DNA of 64,000 nucleotides from Anaerolineaceae bacterium (lineage in GTDB: Bacteria; Chloroflexota; Anaerolineae; Promineifilales; Promineifilaceae): assembly GCA_002699125.1 (NCBI GenBank), contig PABI01000125.1:1-64000 (forward strand), in the 5' to 3' direction. Below are positions 44,144 through 53,465 of this stretch, one piece after another. The position numbers and the translations under genes were made by a program. Position 1 is the first letter of the stretch. Each line of letters starts with the position of its first letter. A model generated the notes under the pieces. It did not search any database and was not told where the DNA came from. It was given only the letters and a program-made list of their open reading frames with translations.

Positions 44144-45537
44144 CTGAACGAATTTTCGGTAACGGCCGATGCCAAATGATGGTAAAAGTAAACGGCCGTT
44201 ACAATCCCTTTCTCCAGGTGGGTCAAATGATAATGCTCATTGGGGGAGTGCCGGTTGTCGTCTAAGCCAAACGGCATGAGCACAAAGGGAGCCCCCAACA
44301 GCTTCTGAAAGGTTGCCACAATAGGTAAGGAGCCGCCGCCACGACTAAGCAGTGGCGTTGCCTCCCAACCATCTTCATAAGCCCGAAACGCCGCCTGAAT
44401 ACCAGCCGAATCGTACGGGGTCACGGCCGCATCTGCCCCAGCCTGCACTGTAACTTCTACCGTCACCGTTGGCGGAGTTAGCTGCCCAACGAATTGGGTT
44501 AGCTGCTGCGCAATTTTGTCTGCATCCTGATTTTCCACCAACCGCATACTAATTTTGGCACCGGCTTCGGCGGGGATAATCGTTTTGAAGCCCTCACCGG
44601 CAAAACCGCCCCAAATGCCGTTCACCTCGCAGGTGGGTCGTGCCGTCATGCGTTCAAAAAAGGTGAACGCTGGCTCGCCCCAGGCAGCAGCAGCGCCGGT
44701 TTCGGTCTGCCATTGGCTAAGAGAATAGGGCACTTTTTGCAACAGGTCGCGCTCGGTGGGAGAGAGGGTATCTACGTCGTCGTAAAAACCGGGGATGGCC
44801 ACACGGCCGTCTGGATGATGCAGTGCCGCGACAATTTCAGCCACAGCCTGGGCCGGATTATGCACCGAACCGCCGTAACTGCCAGAGTGCAAATCCCGGT
44901 TAGGACCAGTTACGCGAATCTCGATCGCCACCACGCCACGCAGCGCATAATCAATCGTGGGTTGGTCAGGCTGGTGCATCGCCCCATCAGAAACCACCAC
45001 AAAATCGGCGGCTAACAATGTTTGGTTTGCCTCAACAAAGGGAGCCAGGTTGGGCGATCCGACTTCTTCTTCACCATCAAAACAGATCTTCACGTTCACC
45101 GGCAGCTTGCCAGCCGTTTGCAGCATCGCTTCCAGCGCTTTGAGATGGCTAAAATGTTGCGCTTTATTATCGCTGACACCACGGGCGTACAAACGGCCGT
45201 CACGCACCACAGGTGTAAAAGGGGGCGAAGTCCATGCGGCTAATGGTTCAACCGGCTGCACATCATAATGTCCGTACACCAAAACAGTAGGTGCATCGGG
45301 GCCGGCATGCAGCCAATCAGCATAGACGACTGGATTGCCCGCTGTTTCGATCTGCTGCACGTGTTCCAGCCCAATTTGTCTCAGGCTGTCTTGCAGCCAT
45401 TGCGCCGCCTGCAACACGTCTGGATGATGTTGGCTAAGGGTGCTAATGCTGGGGATTTTTAGATAGTGGCAAAGCTCTTCGAGGAAGTCTGCTTGATGGG
45501 TGCGTGCGTAGGTAACGGCCGTTTCCAAACCCATCAC
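44140..45537 (-). CDS. M20-family metallopeptidase (dipeptidase-like)
   Basis: A 465-residue zinc peptidase. The metal-binding residues are in VYGHYDVQP (His, Asp), CFDGEEEVGS (Glu general base and Glu ligand), VVSDGAM (Asp) and the C-terminal SPNEHYH (His). The dimerisation domain with GPNRDLHSGSYGG is intact. Sequence wording is that of the M20A/ArgE-CPG2 dipeptidases acting on peptides or beta-Ala-His. It is the last gene of the tat operon, starting right after the tatC stop, which may simply be shared transcription. The N-terminus has no signal peptide. Confidence 0.9.
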   Translation of the reverse strand: MMGLETAVTYARTHQADFLEELCHYLKIPSISTLSQHHPDVLQAAQWLQDSLRQIGLEHVQQIETAGNPVVYADWLHAGPDAPTVLVYGHYDVQPVEPLAAWTSPPFTPVVRDGRLYARGVSDNKAQHFSHLKALEAMLQTAGKLPVNVKICFDGEEEVGSPNLAPFVEANQTLLAADFVVVSDGAMHQPDQPTIDYALRGVVAIEIRVTGPNRDLHSGSYGGSVHNPAQAVAEIVAALHHPDGRVAIPGFYDDVDTLSPTERDLLQKVPYSLSQWQTETGAAAAWGEPAFTFFERMTARPTCEVNGIWGGFAGEGFKTIIPAEAGAKISMRLVENQDADKIAQQLTQFVGQLTPPTVTVEVTVQAGADAAVTPYDSAGIQAAFRAYEDGWEATPLLSRGGGSLPIVATFQKLLGAPFVLMPFGLDDNRHSPNEHYHLTHLEKGIVTAVYFYHHLASAVTENSFS

Positions 45538-45539
45538 CG

Positions 45540-46334
45540 CTACTCTATTGCGACCGATCGTTCAAATTGACGCTGCCCTACCACTGCCAGGCCAATGCTT
45601 AAAATATATAAAACCAACAGGGGAGCCATCGTCAGCAGCATGGTCACCGGGTCGATAGAGGGAGTAATGATCGCGGCCAGAACGGCAATGCCCACAATGG
45701 CAAAGCGCCACTGCTCGCGCAAGGTTTGGGCCGTGACTACCCCTACACGGGCCACAAAATAAACAATCACCGGCATCTCAAAGGCAATGCCGATCCAAAA
45801 AACCATACGCAGCACAAAACCAATGTAGCCGCTGGGGGTCCAATCTGTTTTGAAAATGGTACCCAAAAAGTTGGCCAAAAAGAAAACGGCCGCAGGAATC
45901 AAGATAAACCAGGCAAACAAAATGCCCAAAACAAACAAAAGCAAGGCGCTGGGCAAGAAGATGAACACATATCGCCTTTCGCTTCGTGTCAGGCCCGGAA
46001 CAATAAATCTCCAAAACTGATACAAGATGACCGGCATAGAAAAAATAGCCCCAGACAGCAAGGACACTTTGAAGAAGGTTTCAATGCCCTCAGTCGGCTC
46101 CAATGTTTGCAACTCGACTACGCCCTCGATGCTTGCAGCATAAGGACCCAGCATAAATTCCAGCATGGGTTGGGCAAAGGCAAAGCTTAGCGAAGTGGTA
46201 ACCAATAAAGCCACGGCCACATACGTGAGCCGGATGCGCAGCTCATTCAGGTGCCCCAACAGCGTCAGGCTGCCCGAATCAAACGTTTCTTCGTCGTTTA
46301 CCAGGGTTTTGGAGGAGGGATTTGCTTTGGCCAT
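45540..46334 (-). CDS. tatC: Sec-independent translocase TatC
   Basis: A 264-residue membrane protein with six helices. It has LLGHLNELRIRL at the N-terminus (the conserved ExxxR site), then FxxSLLSG...PVILYQFWRFIVPGLTRSERR, and the later EMPVIVYFVARVGVV, all standard TatC. It is the receptor for twin-arginine signal peptides. Its ATG overlaps the stop of the upstream gene (TAATG), giving tight coupling. It lies in the order tatA-tatB-tatC. Confidence 0.95.
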   Translation of the reverse strand: MAKANPSSKTLVNDEETFDSGSLTLLGHLNELRIRLTYVAVALLVTTSLSFAFAQPMLEFMLGPYAASIEGVVELQTLEPTEGIETFFKVSLLSGAIFSMPVILYQFWRFIVPGLTRSERRYVFIFLPSALLLFVLGILFAWFILIPAAVFFLANFLGTIFKTDWTPSGYIGFVLRMVFWIGIAFEMPVIVYFVARVGVVTAQTLREQWRFAIVGIAVLAAIITPSIDPVTMLLTMAPLLVLYILSIGLAVVGQRQFERSVAIE

Positions 46335-46837
46335 TATTCAGGATCGTCAGGTACATCCAGAGGCGCAGGTAGTTTGGGAACGGCCGTAGATTCTGCTGCA
46401 CCATTTTTATCGCTACCATTTTTGTCGCTGGCGCTGTCTGAGCGGGCTGCGGTCTGGTCTTCACCCTTTGGTGGACCCGGGATTGTTGGTGGCTTCATAT
46501 TGGGGGGCTTGATACTGTTTTGAATATCTTCAACCGCTTTCTGACCACTACGTGTCGCTTCTCTGGTGGTCTGGTTAACCTCACCCCGCAAATCCGTCAG
46601 TTCCTTGCGCAGCTGCTGCAATTCTTGCATCGTTTCCTTGATTGCTTGCCCATCACCCGAGCTGTCCAACTCCTGATTGAGCTGGCGCACAAAGCCCCGT
46701 GAAATTTTTTGCAGCTGTGCCGTCGTGCGACCGAGCCAACGCGCTGCGTGCCCAATGCGCTCCGGTCCCATCACTATGCCTGCCACAATCAATATCAGGA
46801 CAAGCTCTGGAAATCCAATGCCAAAAAAGCTATCCAT
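46334..46837 (-). CDS. tatB: TatB-like twin-arginine translocase subunit
   Basis: A 167-residue protein with one N-terminal transmembrane helix (GFPELVLILIVAGIVMGPERI), the FPELxxxxxxxxxxxGPxRxP signature of TatA/B, followed by an amphipathic helix and a coiled-coil region (ELQQLRKELTDLRGEV). A proline- and asparagine/lysine-rich tail ends the protein. Length and the extended charged tail favour TatB over TatA. It is co-transcribed with tatC and the short tatA gene. Confidence 0.85.
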   Translation of the reverse strand: MDSFFGIGFPELVLILIVAGIVMGPERIGHAARWLGRTTAQLQKISRGFVRQLNQELDSSGDGQAIKETMQELQQLRKELTDLRGEVNQTTREATRSGQKAVEDIQNSIKPPNMKPPTIPGPPKGEDQTAARSDSASDKNGSDKNGAAESTAVPKLPAPLDVPDDPE

Positions 46838-46855
46838 AATAGACTACACAAAAAA

Positions 46856-47038
46856 CTAAGCTTCTACGTCGCTTGTAGACTGTTCTTCTTCCTCTTTGCC
46901 GCCTTCACGGACACCTTCGCGAAAAGCGCTGATGCCTTTGCCCAGTTCAGACCCAATGCGGCTAATACGGCCGACGCCAAATACCAACAACACAACTGCT
47001 AGAATAATGAGGAGCTCTGGTACACCTAAACCTGCCAT
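46856..47038 (-). CDS. tatA: TatA twin-arginine translocase pore subunit
   Basis: A 60-residue single-pass protein: GVPELLIILAVVLLVFGVGRI, an amphipathic helix (GSELGKGISAFREGV) and an acidic tail. Matches TatA in length and motif order; it forms the pore rings of the Tat system. AAAGGAG lies 8 bases before the ATG. The gene is first in the operon. Confidence 0.9.
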   Translation of the reverse strand: MAGLGVPELLIILAVVLLVFGVGRISRIGSELGKGISAFREGVREGGKEEEEQSTSDVEA

Positions 47039-47431
47039 TTTGGGTATCTCCTTTCCAAAAATTTATGTCGCTTCTTGCCATTAACCAGGTTAATGTCTGC
47101 TATTCCTGCTTTTGCAGGACAAGAAAATACAATTGTACCCTGATCAAATTTTTAAACTTATGATATTTGTAATCAGAATTGCATTCAAATTACTTTATTT
47201 CTCACTTATTGCCACAATACAATAGGGAGAAATTTCAACACGACGATTATACCAGACAAACGTCAAAAGAGAGAGATTGTAGTCAAATTTTCATCTCCAA
47301 ATAGATGATCCGGCAATTTATCGGGTGGTCGAAAAGGCGTTTCTCTGTTTTAATTAAGAAGGGGAAGCCAGACAGTAGTACCAACAGTATTACCAACGGA
47401 AGATGTTGAAAATTTGGAAGGGGAATTCCAC
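47039..47431. other. Divergent gap between tatA and glgC
   Basis: This AT-rich gap of about 390 bases carries no supportable gene. On the minus strand a TACAAT at 47137-47132 could be the -10 of the tat operon, and a small hairpin TCCTGC/GCAGGA lies at about 47103-47118. I find no clear plus-strand promoter for glgC, although it must lie here. The stretch contains no ACGGCCGT copy. Confidence 0.35.
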
Positions 47432-48688
47432 ATGCAAATGCAAGACGTTCTCGGATTAATTCTAGGTGGCGGAGCCGGTACCCGGCTTTATCCATTAACC
47501 AAAGAGCGGGCCAAACCAGCCGTGCCCCTGGCCGGAAAATATCGATTAATCGATATTCCCATGAGCAACTGCCTCCATGCAGGCATAGATAAGATCGCCA
47601 TTTTAACCCAGTTTAATTCCGTTTCGCTCCATCGTCATATTCACCGCACCTATAACCGGGACGTGTTCTCACCAGGATGGGTACAAATTCTGGCCGCCGA
47701 GCAAAAACCAACCAGCGTTGATTGGTATCAGGGCACAGCCGATGCCGTACGCAAACAATCGATTGAAATCCGGCAGGCAGGTTCCAAATACACATTAATT
47801 TTGGCGGGCGATCACCTTTATCGCATGGATTACCGCAAGTTTGTCAATGAACATGTTGAATCTGGTGCCGATGTGAGCGTGGCCGTGCAGCCGGTTGCCC
47901 GCGATATGGCCCCCAGCCTGGGCATCTTAAAGCTGAATAATGAGAACAAAATCATAGAGTTTAAAGAAAAGCCCAAAACAGATGAAGATTTAGACGTAAT
48001 GATGAGCTGGCCCGGAGAGGAACGGCCGTTTATGGCCTCGATGGGTATTTATGTATTTAATACCGATGTGCTCTTTGAACTGCTAGAAGGGCGCGGCAAT
48101 GATTTTGGCCGGGACATCCTGCCCCAGGCGATGGAATCCCACCGTCTGCAAGGCTTCATTTTTGAAGGGTATTGGGAAGATATTGGGACCATTCAACGCT
48201 TTTACCAGGTGAACCTGGACATGGCCCGACCAGACCCCGCATTTGATTTTTACAGCGCCAACGCCCCCATCTACACACGCCCCCGCTTTATGCCTGCTTC
48301 AGAAATTAGTGGGGGAAATTTAAACAATGTCATGCTGACCGACGGCTGCCGAATTGCAAAATCGGTGGTCAACAACGCGGTGATTGGCCTGCGCAGCATC
48401 ATCAGTGACAATACGCAAATTGACTCCACCATCATCATGGGTGCCGATTACTTTGAGTCGGAAGAAATGTTGGCCGAAAATGCCCAAAAAGGGATTCCAA
48501 ATATAGGCATTGGCGAAGGCAGCTCAATTGCCAGAGCTATCATTGATAAAAATGCTCGCATTGGCCGCGATGTCGTGATTCAGGATTTGCCTGACCGGCC
48601 AGATGGCGAAGGTCCAAACTGGGTGGCCAGAGAAGGTATTATCATTGTGCCCAAAAACGCCGTCATTCCAGATGGTACAAAAATTTGA
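47432..48688 (+). CDS. glgC: Glucose-1-phosphate adenylyltransferase
   Basis: A 418-residue enzyme making ADP-glucose, the committed step of glycogen synthesis. The pyrophosphorylase motif GGGAGTRLYPLTKERAKPAVP is at the N-terminus, the catalytic AGDHLYRMDY follows, and IEFKEKP and EGYWEDIGT complete the substrate site. The C-terminal left-handed beta-helix (ISGGNLNNVMLTDGC...) carries allosteric functions. I start at 47432, 9 bases after AAGGGG; an upstream in-frame ATG at 47414 precedes that site. The glycogen synthase and branching enzyme are not in the window. Confidence 0.95.
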   Translation: MQMQDVLGLILGGGAGTRLYPLTKERAKPAVPLAGKYRLIDIPMSNCLHAGIDKIAILTQFNSVSLHRHIHRTYNRDVFSPGWVQILAAEQKPTSVDWYQGTADAVRKQSIEIRQAGSKYTLILAGDHLYRMDYRKFVNEHVESGADVSVAVQPVARDMAPSLGILKLNNENKIIEFKEKPKTDEDLDVMMSWPGEERPFMASMGIYVFNTDVLFELLEGRGNDFGRDILPQAMESHRLQGFIFEGYWEDIGTIQRFYQVNLDMARPDPAFDFYSANAPIYTRPRFMPASEISGGNLNNVMLTDGCRIAKSVVNNAVIGLRSIISDNTQIDSTIIMGADYFESEEMLAENAQKGIPNIGIGEGSSIARAIIDKNARIGRDVVIQDLPDRPDGEGPNWVAREGIIIVPKNAVIPDGTKI

Positions 48689-48717
48689 GATTCAAGCGTT
48701 TCTAATTTTATGGCACT

Positions 48718-48996
48718 CTATTTGCTCTGGTGGTTAGCGGCAACGTATTCAGCCGCCAGTTCCGGGCTGGCAAACGTTTCTGCTACATGGCCATGAACCT
48801 GGGCTTCGTTTTTCTCGGGGCGGATGATGGCGGGAAACCAGCCATGCTCTTTTAGGGGGGGGTGGACTGCGCCACAAAAACCGTTGGCTATTTTTTTGGG
48901 AAACTGCCAGACAACCCACTCTTGTAACAGCTTTAGATTTAACGTCGTTGGTTTTGTGTTATTGAGTTTCAATTGCGCAATCTCTTTTTTATCCAC
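48718..48996 (-). CDS. Small protein of unknown function
   Basis: A 92-residue protein I do not recognise. It is basic and helical at the N-terminus (KEIAQLKLNNTKP), then has a WVVWQFPKKIANGF stretch, PPLKEHGWFPAIIRPEKNE and a charged C-terminus (ASPELAAEYVAANHQ). No domain or signal peptide is visible. It lies alone in convergent orientation to glgC and may not be expressed. Confidence 0.4.
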   Translation of the reverse strand: MDKKEIAQLKLNNTKPTTLNLKLLQEWVVWQFPKKIANGFCGAVHPPLKEHGWFPAIIRPEKNEAQVHGHVAETFASPELAAEYVAANHQSK

Positions 48997-49115
48997 CCGT
49001 CTACACCTTTTACATGATTTGCTTCGCGCCCATTGGCAAAGAAGTTAACGGAATTGGCGAATGGACTTAAAGTAGCCGTTCGGTCCGAAACTGCTTTTTA
49101 TTTCTGGACGGCTAC

Positions 49116-49808
49116 TCAGGAAAGCAGCGCTTGTAGAACCTGGTCTGTATCTCCCAAATTATCAAATAAATGATCTGGCTGATAATCTGCTAAAGTTGTC
49201 GCTGCATGCCAGCCGCTGGCCACGGCAACGGCCGTTGCTTTCCCTGCTCTGGCACATAAAATATCCGCTGGCGTGTCGCCAATGATGACAGTATTGTTAC
49301 CATTGAACTGTGCCCCCGTCAACTGATTTGCCCGCGAGATGCCAATCGCGGGCAGTTCATTGCGATCCATGGCATCTGAACCGTAAGCTCCCACTTTGAA
49401 TTGCAGCGGATCAATGCCCGCAGCCGACAGCTTCAGCGGCGCAGTCAACTGCGAATTACCGGTTAACAGACCCATAATCACATCATCTCTGGCAACAAGT
49501 CTGGCCAACAGCTCTGGCACGCCGGCACAGGCCGTCATCTCTTTATCCTTGAAGATTTTCTGGCCATGCTCCGCCATTAGTTCGTAAATAGCCGGGAGTT
49601 GCTTGTTTATCTCTTTGGGCGAGACACCGATAGCGGTGAGCAAATCGGTAATAATGCGCGGATCTGTTTTACCGCTCATATTGTACTCTTCCAGCGGTCC
49701 GACAGTGCCAAACAGCCTTTCCAGCGCATAAGCCAGGGTCAGCCGCCCCGCCCCATTGCTGCGGATGAGCGTGCCATCTATATCAAAAAGGAGGAGCTTT
49801 TGCATCAT
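49116..49808 (-). CDS. HAD-superfamily hydrolase
   Basis: A 230-residue phosphatase of the HAD fold. Motif I is LLFDIDGTLIRS with the nucleophile Asp, motif II LLTGNS, and the metal motif IIGDTPADI with a C2 cap between (YALERLFGTV...). The ATG at 49808 overlaps the TGA of the upstream gene as ATGA, so translation is coupled and this start is firm; a longer frame has an unconserved leader. Substrate unknown; the neighbours suggest a role in the same small-molecule pathway. Confidence 0.85.
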   Translation of the reverse strand: MMQKLLLFDIDGTLIRSNGAGRLTLAYALERLFGTVGPLEEYNMSGKTDPRIITDLLTAIGVSPKEINKQLPAIYELMAEHGQKIFKDKEMTACAGVPELLARLVARDDVIMGLLTGNSQLTAPLKLSAAGIDPLQFKVGAYGSDAMDRNELPAIGISRANQLTGAQFNGNNTVIIGDTPADILCARAGKATAVAVASGWHAATTLADYQPDHLFDNLGDTDQVLQALLS

Positions 49809-50725
49809 GAATCCTGGTTGAGTAACGGCCGTATCTTCAACCACACATCCTCTTTAGGCATGGGCCTGGGGGGAACGGCCGTTCCCATTGGAATGCCGCG
49901 CGCGGTTATTATTTGCTTGATGGCCCCAATGCGTGCCCCCTGAGGCAGCTGAGCCAAAATTTTGTTAATGAGACGCTGCTGCCGCTGCGCTTCAAGCAGA
50001 TCGCCCTGAAAGAAAGCGTGGGTAAGCGCCACGAATGGTTCGGGAACGGCCGTACTCAAACCACTAATCAGGCCATCAGCACCCAACCCTAAAAGCCCCA
50101 ACGGCAGTGCTTCATTCCCTACCAAAAACAGTAGATGCGCCGCCGTGGCGTCGATAAGCTGGCGCACAATCTGGGCATCGGGCCGGCTGGATTTGATGCC
50201 CGCCAGCGAAGGAATTTCCTGCCCCAAACGGTGCAGCAACGCAGGCGAAACGCCATTGATCGCCATTTGGGGAATATCGTAAAGAAGCAGCGGTAGGTCG
50301 GGCGCGCTGGCGGCCACTGCATGGCAATAATCGGCCAGACCCTCATCGTGCATACCATAAAAGTAAGGCATAACGATGGCTATGCCGTCGGCACCAATCT
50401 CGGCCGCGTGGCGGGAAAGGGCCAGGGTGTCGGCCAGCCGGTTGGTGCCGGTATGCAGCAGCACGGGGACACGGCCGTTTGCCGCCGCAACAGCCGTTTC
50501 ATGCAGCCGCATCCGTTCTGCCTCACTGAGCAAAACGCCCTCACCTGTTGTGCCGCCCACAAAGAGACCGCATACACCGGCATCCAGCAAAAAGTTAGCC
50601 AGATCGGGGATAACGGCCGTATTCACCGTCACCCCATCTTCCAACACCGGCGTGGCCATGGCTGGTGTCACGCCGCCGCGCAGTTTTTCTTTTAAGTGTG
50701 CAATTTTTTCATTTAAGGAAGCCAT
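49805..50725 (-). CDS. DHDPS/N-acetylneuraminate lyase family aldolase
   Basis: A 306-residue class I aldolase. The signature GLFVGGTTGEG, the LLYDIPQ tyrosine and the Schiff-base lysine in LAGIKSS are all present. Members condense pyruvate with aldehydes: DapA (lysine synthesis), NanA (sialic acid) or KDG/2-keto-deoxy-acid aldolases. The assignment among these cannot be made from the motifs. I choose the ATG at 50725 that starts MASLNEKIAHLKEKL; a GTG at 50746 is also in frame. It sits between the aminotransferase and the HAD gene in one operon. Confidence 0.8.
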   Translation of the reverse strand: MASLNEKIAHLKEKLRGGVTPAMATPVLEDGVTVNTAVIPDLANFLLDAGVCGLFVGGTTGEGVLLSEAERMRLHETAVAAANGRVPVLLHTGTNRLADTLALSRHAAEIGADGIAIVMPYFYGMHDEGLADYCHAVAASAPDLPLLLYDIPQMAINGVSPALLHRLGQEIPSLAGIKSSRPDAQIVRQLIDATAAHLLFLVGNEALPLGLLGLGADGLISGLSTAVPEPFVALTHAFFQGDLLEAQRQQRLINKILAQLPQGARIGAIKQIITARGIPMGTAVPPRPMPKEDVWLKIRPLLNQDS

Positions 50726-50796
50726 TCTGTTCACTTTTTTCCACACGGAGCAAGATAATCATTCTCTACTGCCTCTGTGCCCTCTGTGGCTTTTTC

Positions 50797-52125
50797 TTAC
50801 AAATGTTTCGCTTCGGCGTCGGTGAGGGCGGCTTCAAAAATGTGCAGCCCTTCCTCTACCAAATTGTGGGGAACATTCAGCGCAGGCGTCATGCGGATGG
50901 CATTGATGCCACAAGGGATGATGAGCAAACCATGCTCAAAAGCATGTTGAATCACATGATCACGCAGCGCCACAGCCCGCTCTTTGGTTTCCCGATCCTT
51001 GACGAACTCCATGCCAATCATCAAACCGCGTCCGCGCACGTCACCCAGACTGGGATGACGCCCTTGCATTTCCACCAGCGCATCCATAATAAATCGGCCG
51101 GTTTCGTTGGCCTTGGCCAGTAGGTTTTCTTCCTCAATGACTTCCAAGGTAGCCAGGGCAGAAACGGCCGCAATTGGATTACCGCCAAACGTGCTGCCAT
51201 GGGAACCGGGCTTCCAATCCATGATCTCTTCCGGGGCAATAATGCCGCCAATGGGCATGCCGCTGCCCACGCCTTTGGCAAAACAAACAATATCGGGCTG
51301 AATCTCCTCATGCTCCACAGCCCACCACTTGCCGGTGCGCCCCACGCCGCTTTGAATTTCATCCACAATGAGCATAATGCCGTGCCGATCGCAAATCTGG
51401 CGCAGGCGAGAGAAGAAACCGGGGGCAGGCACAAGATAACCACCCTCCCCTTGAATTGGCTCCACCAAAACGGCCGCAACATCCTCCGGCGCTAACGTAG
51501 TGCGAAAAATCATATCCTCCAGGTAGTTGATGACCGTATCACCATAGCTTTCCCCATTTTGCTGGGCTAAAACGGGACGATAGGCATTGGGATACGGCAG
51601 ATGATACACCTTTACGCCGGACAAATAGTTGGCCCGCTGCACCGATTTGCTGGCAGTAAACGAAAGGGAGCCCAGCGTACGGCCGTGAAACGCGCCAAAA
51701 AAGCCAACGAAACGGGTGCGGCCTGTTTTATACATCGCCAGCTTGATGGCAGCTTCCACGGCTTCGGTGCCCGAATTGCCAAAATAGACGCGGGTACGGC
51801 CGTTCATCGGAGCCACCTGCTGCAACTTTTCACCCAGCTCCACCGCCTGTGGATAATAAAAATCGGCCAGGCAAATGTGCCAGAACTTGTCAATCTGCTC
51901 CCGCACGGCTTCCACCACGCGGGGGTGACGATGCCCCACGTTGAGCACCGCAATCCCGGCCATCATGTCGATGTAGCGACGGCCGTCTACATCCCATACT
52001 TCCGAACCTTCTGCTCTATCAACGACCAGCGCATACTCGCGGGTGTACGACGGTGAGAGCACATTAATGTCTCGTTTGATCAATGCCTGGCCCACCGGGC
52101 CAGCGCCAGCCATGCTGAACTTCAT
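50797..52125 (-). CDS. Class III PLP aminotransferase
   Basis: A 442-residue fold type I transaminase. FGNSGTEAVEAAIKLAM binds the PLP phosphate, the cofactor aspartate is in LIVDEIQSGVGRTG and the Schiff-base lysine in CFAKGVGSGMPIGG. HSTFGGNP (here GSHGSTFGGNP) is the conserved phosphate-binding turn. Wording and length match acetylornithine / 4-aminobutyrate type aminotransferases; which amine donor is used cannot be told. It leads the operon with the aldolase and HAD genes. Confidence 0.92.
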   Translation of the reverse strand: MKFSMAGAGPVGQALIKRDINVLSPSYTREYALVVDRAEGSEVWDVDGRRYIDMMAGIAVLNVGHRHPRVVEAVREQIDKFWHICLADFYYPQAVELGEKLQQVAPMNGRTRVYFGNSGTEAVEAAIKLAMYKTGRTRFVGFFGAFHGRTLGSLSFTASKSVQRANYLSGVKVYHLPYPNAYRPVLAQQNGESYGDTVINYLEDMIFRTTLAPEDVAAVLVEPIQGEGGYLVPAPGFFSRLRQICDRHGIMLIVDEIQSGVGRTGKWWAVEHEEIQPDIVCFAKGVGSGMPIGGIIAPEEIMDWKPGSHGSTFGGNPIAAVSALATLEVIEEENLLAKANETGRFIMDALVEMQGRHPSLGDVRGRGLMIGMEFVKDRETKERAVALRDHVIQHAFEHGLLIIPCGINAIRMTPALNVPHNLVEEGLHIFEAALTDAEAKHL

Positions 52126-52181
52126 ATTGCCTCCAAAATACTTTGTAAATGGGGAGCCAGAAACGGCCGTTTGCCAAACCG

Positions 52182-52559
52182 TCAGGCAGGCTCAATGGTA
52201 AACATCAGAGGATATCCCTCTAGCTGAGCGGCAAAATGGGCCTTCCCCACCCGCTTTTTTGCTTCACTCTCCGGCAGCGTGACCACCAACGCCAGCCCAT
52301 TCAAATGCGCGGTAATCATCACGTGTTCCGCTTCCAAGGGAGCCAGCTGAAAAATGCGCTGCAAAATGATAACCACAAAATCCATGGGCGTAACGTCATC
52401 ATTGTGGATGATGACGTTGACTAAATCTTCCTGGTCCTCTTCCGTTTGCTGGTCCAGGGTTGTGTCAAGGTCCCACTCCGTTTCCATCATCACCTGAATG
52501 TTGGGGTGAGAGGCACCTTGCGCCCAGATCATTTTCTTAATCTCCATACCGCTCCCCAT
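52182..52559 (-). CDS. clpS: ClpS protease adaptor
   Basis: A 125-residue protein whose core, VNVIIHNDDVTPMDFVVIILQRIF, is the conserved ClpS NDDxTP segment that docks N-end-rule substrates onto ClpA/ClpC; AKKRVGKAHFAAQLEGYPLMFTIEPA is the usual C-terminal half. The N-terminus is longer than in E. coli, and the annotated ATG has only GAGG close upstream; a start at 52490 (MMETEWD) would give a compact protein. It may direct degradation of destabilised proteins through Clp. Confidence 0.85.
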   Translation of the reverse strand: MGSGMEIKKMIWAQGASHPNIQVMMETEWDLDTTLDQQTEEDQEDLVNVIIHNDDVTPMDFVVIILQRIFQLAPLEAEHVMITAHLNGLALVVTLPESEAKKRVGKAHFAAQLEGYPLMFTIEPA

Positions 52560-52679
52560 TTTACCTCAAAGCCAATTGCCAGCCATCAGGACCACAGGTT
52601 TATCTGCGTTCATGTCGCAGGGCGACCGCTTCGCGTACAGCGTTCTATTTCTTTGCAGCCTTACAACCTCAACGAGTGA

Positions 52680-53465
52680 TTAAGCAGAAGCGCCAGAATA
52701 AAAACGAATGCCATAGCGCCAAAAGAGACGGGCCACAATGAACAAACCAACCGCCAACCCCACGGCCAACCCCAGAGTCCCGCTGGTGAGCTGGCCAATC
52801 AACCCCTGGGCAGGCACCGTCACCGCAAAAGCCACCGGCACCAAAAAAGTGAGAATAAAGCGCAGCCACTGCGGGTAAATGCCTACAGGCCAGCGCCCGG
52901 CGCTGTACATGCTTTGGAAAATGACCAAAATATTTTCCACGCGCACAAACCAGAAGGAACAGGTTGCCAAAATGAGCCAAAAACTGTAGACGATGGTAGC
53001 ACCACAGAAGAGGGCAAGGGCGAAAGCGGCCGTTTCCCCCCAACCAATCTCACTCTGCAACCGTACCAAAGCAATACCAATCACCGCCAGGCCAATTAGC
53101 ACATCTATCAGTTTCCAGATTTCTACCCGCTGCACGCTGACCAAAAGCTGTGAGTCGGCCGGTTTCACCAGGGTAAAGTCCAGCGTCCCCTGGCGCACGT
53201 CCTGCATAAAACGCTCCATGCTGGGATTGATCACCATGTTGATGAGGCCCCCCACCAGCAGATAGATGCCCACCAGGGCAATGAGCTGATCGGGCGACCA
53301 GCCCCCCAAATCATCCGTGTGTTGAAACACAACGGCCAGACCACCCAACGACACCACCAAACCCAAAATCGACTCAAAAACCTGAATGAAAAAGTTGGCC
53401 CGGTATTCCAGCTCGCCCAAAATCCCGATGCGAAAATAAGTGGCAATGATGCGTATCGTTCTCAT
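52680..53465 (-). CDS. ABC-2 family permease (DUF990 type), first of a pair
   Basis: A 261-residue membrane protein with six hydrophobic helices and the DUF990/ABC-2 pattern FIQVFESILGLVVSLGGL, GTLDFTLVKPADSQLLVSVQR. Paired with the next permease in the same operon (TAA and ATG adjacent), they would form a heterodimeric channel. No ATP-binding gene is adjacent here, unlike the 30-34 kb cluster; a distant ATPase would be needed for transport. Confidence 0.75.
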   Translation of the reverse strand: MRTIRIIATYFRIGILGELEYRANFFIQVFESILGLVVSLGGLAVVFQHTDDLGGWSPDQLIALVGIYLLVGGLINMVINPSMERFMQDVRQGTLDFTLVKPADSQLLVSVQRVEIWKLIDVLIGLAVIGIALVRLQSEIGWGETAAFALALFCGATIVYSFWLILATCSFWFVRVENILVIFQSMYSAGRWPVGIYPQWLRFILTFLVPVAFAVTVPAQGLIGQLTSGTLGLAVGLAVGLFIVARLFWRYGIRFYSGASA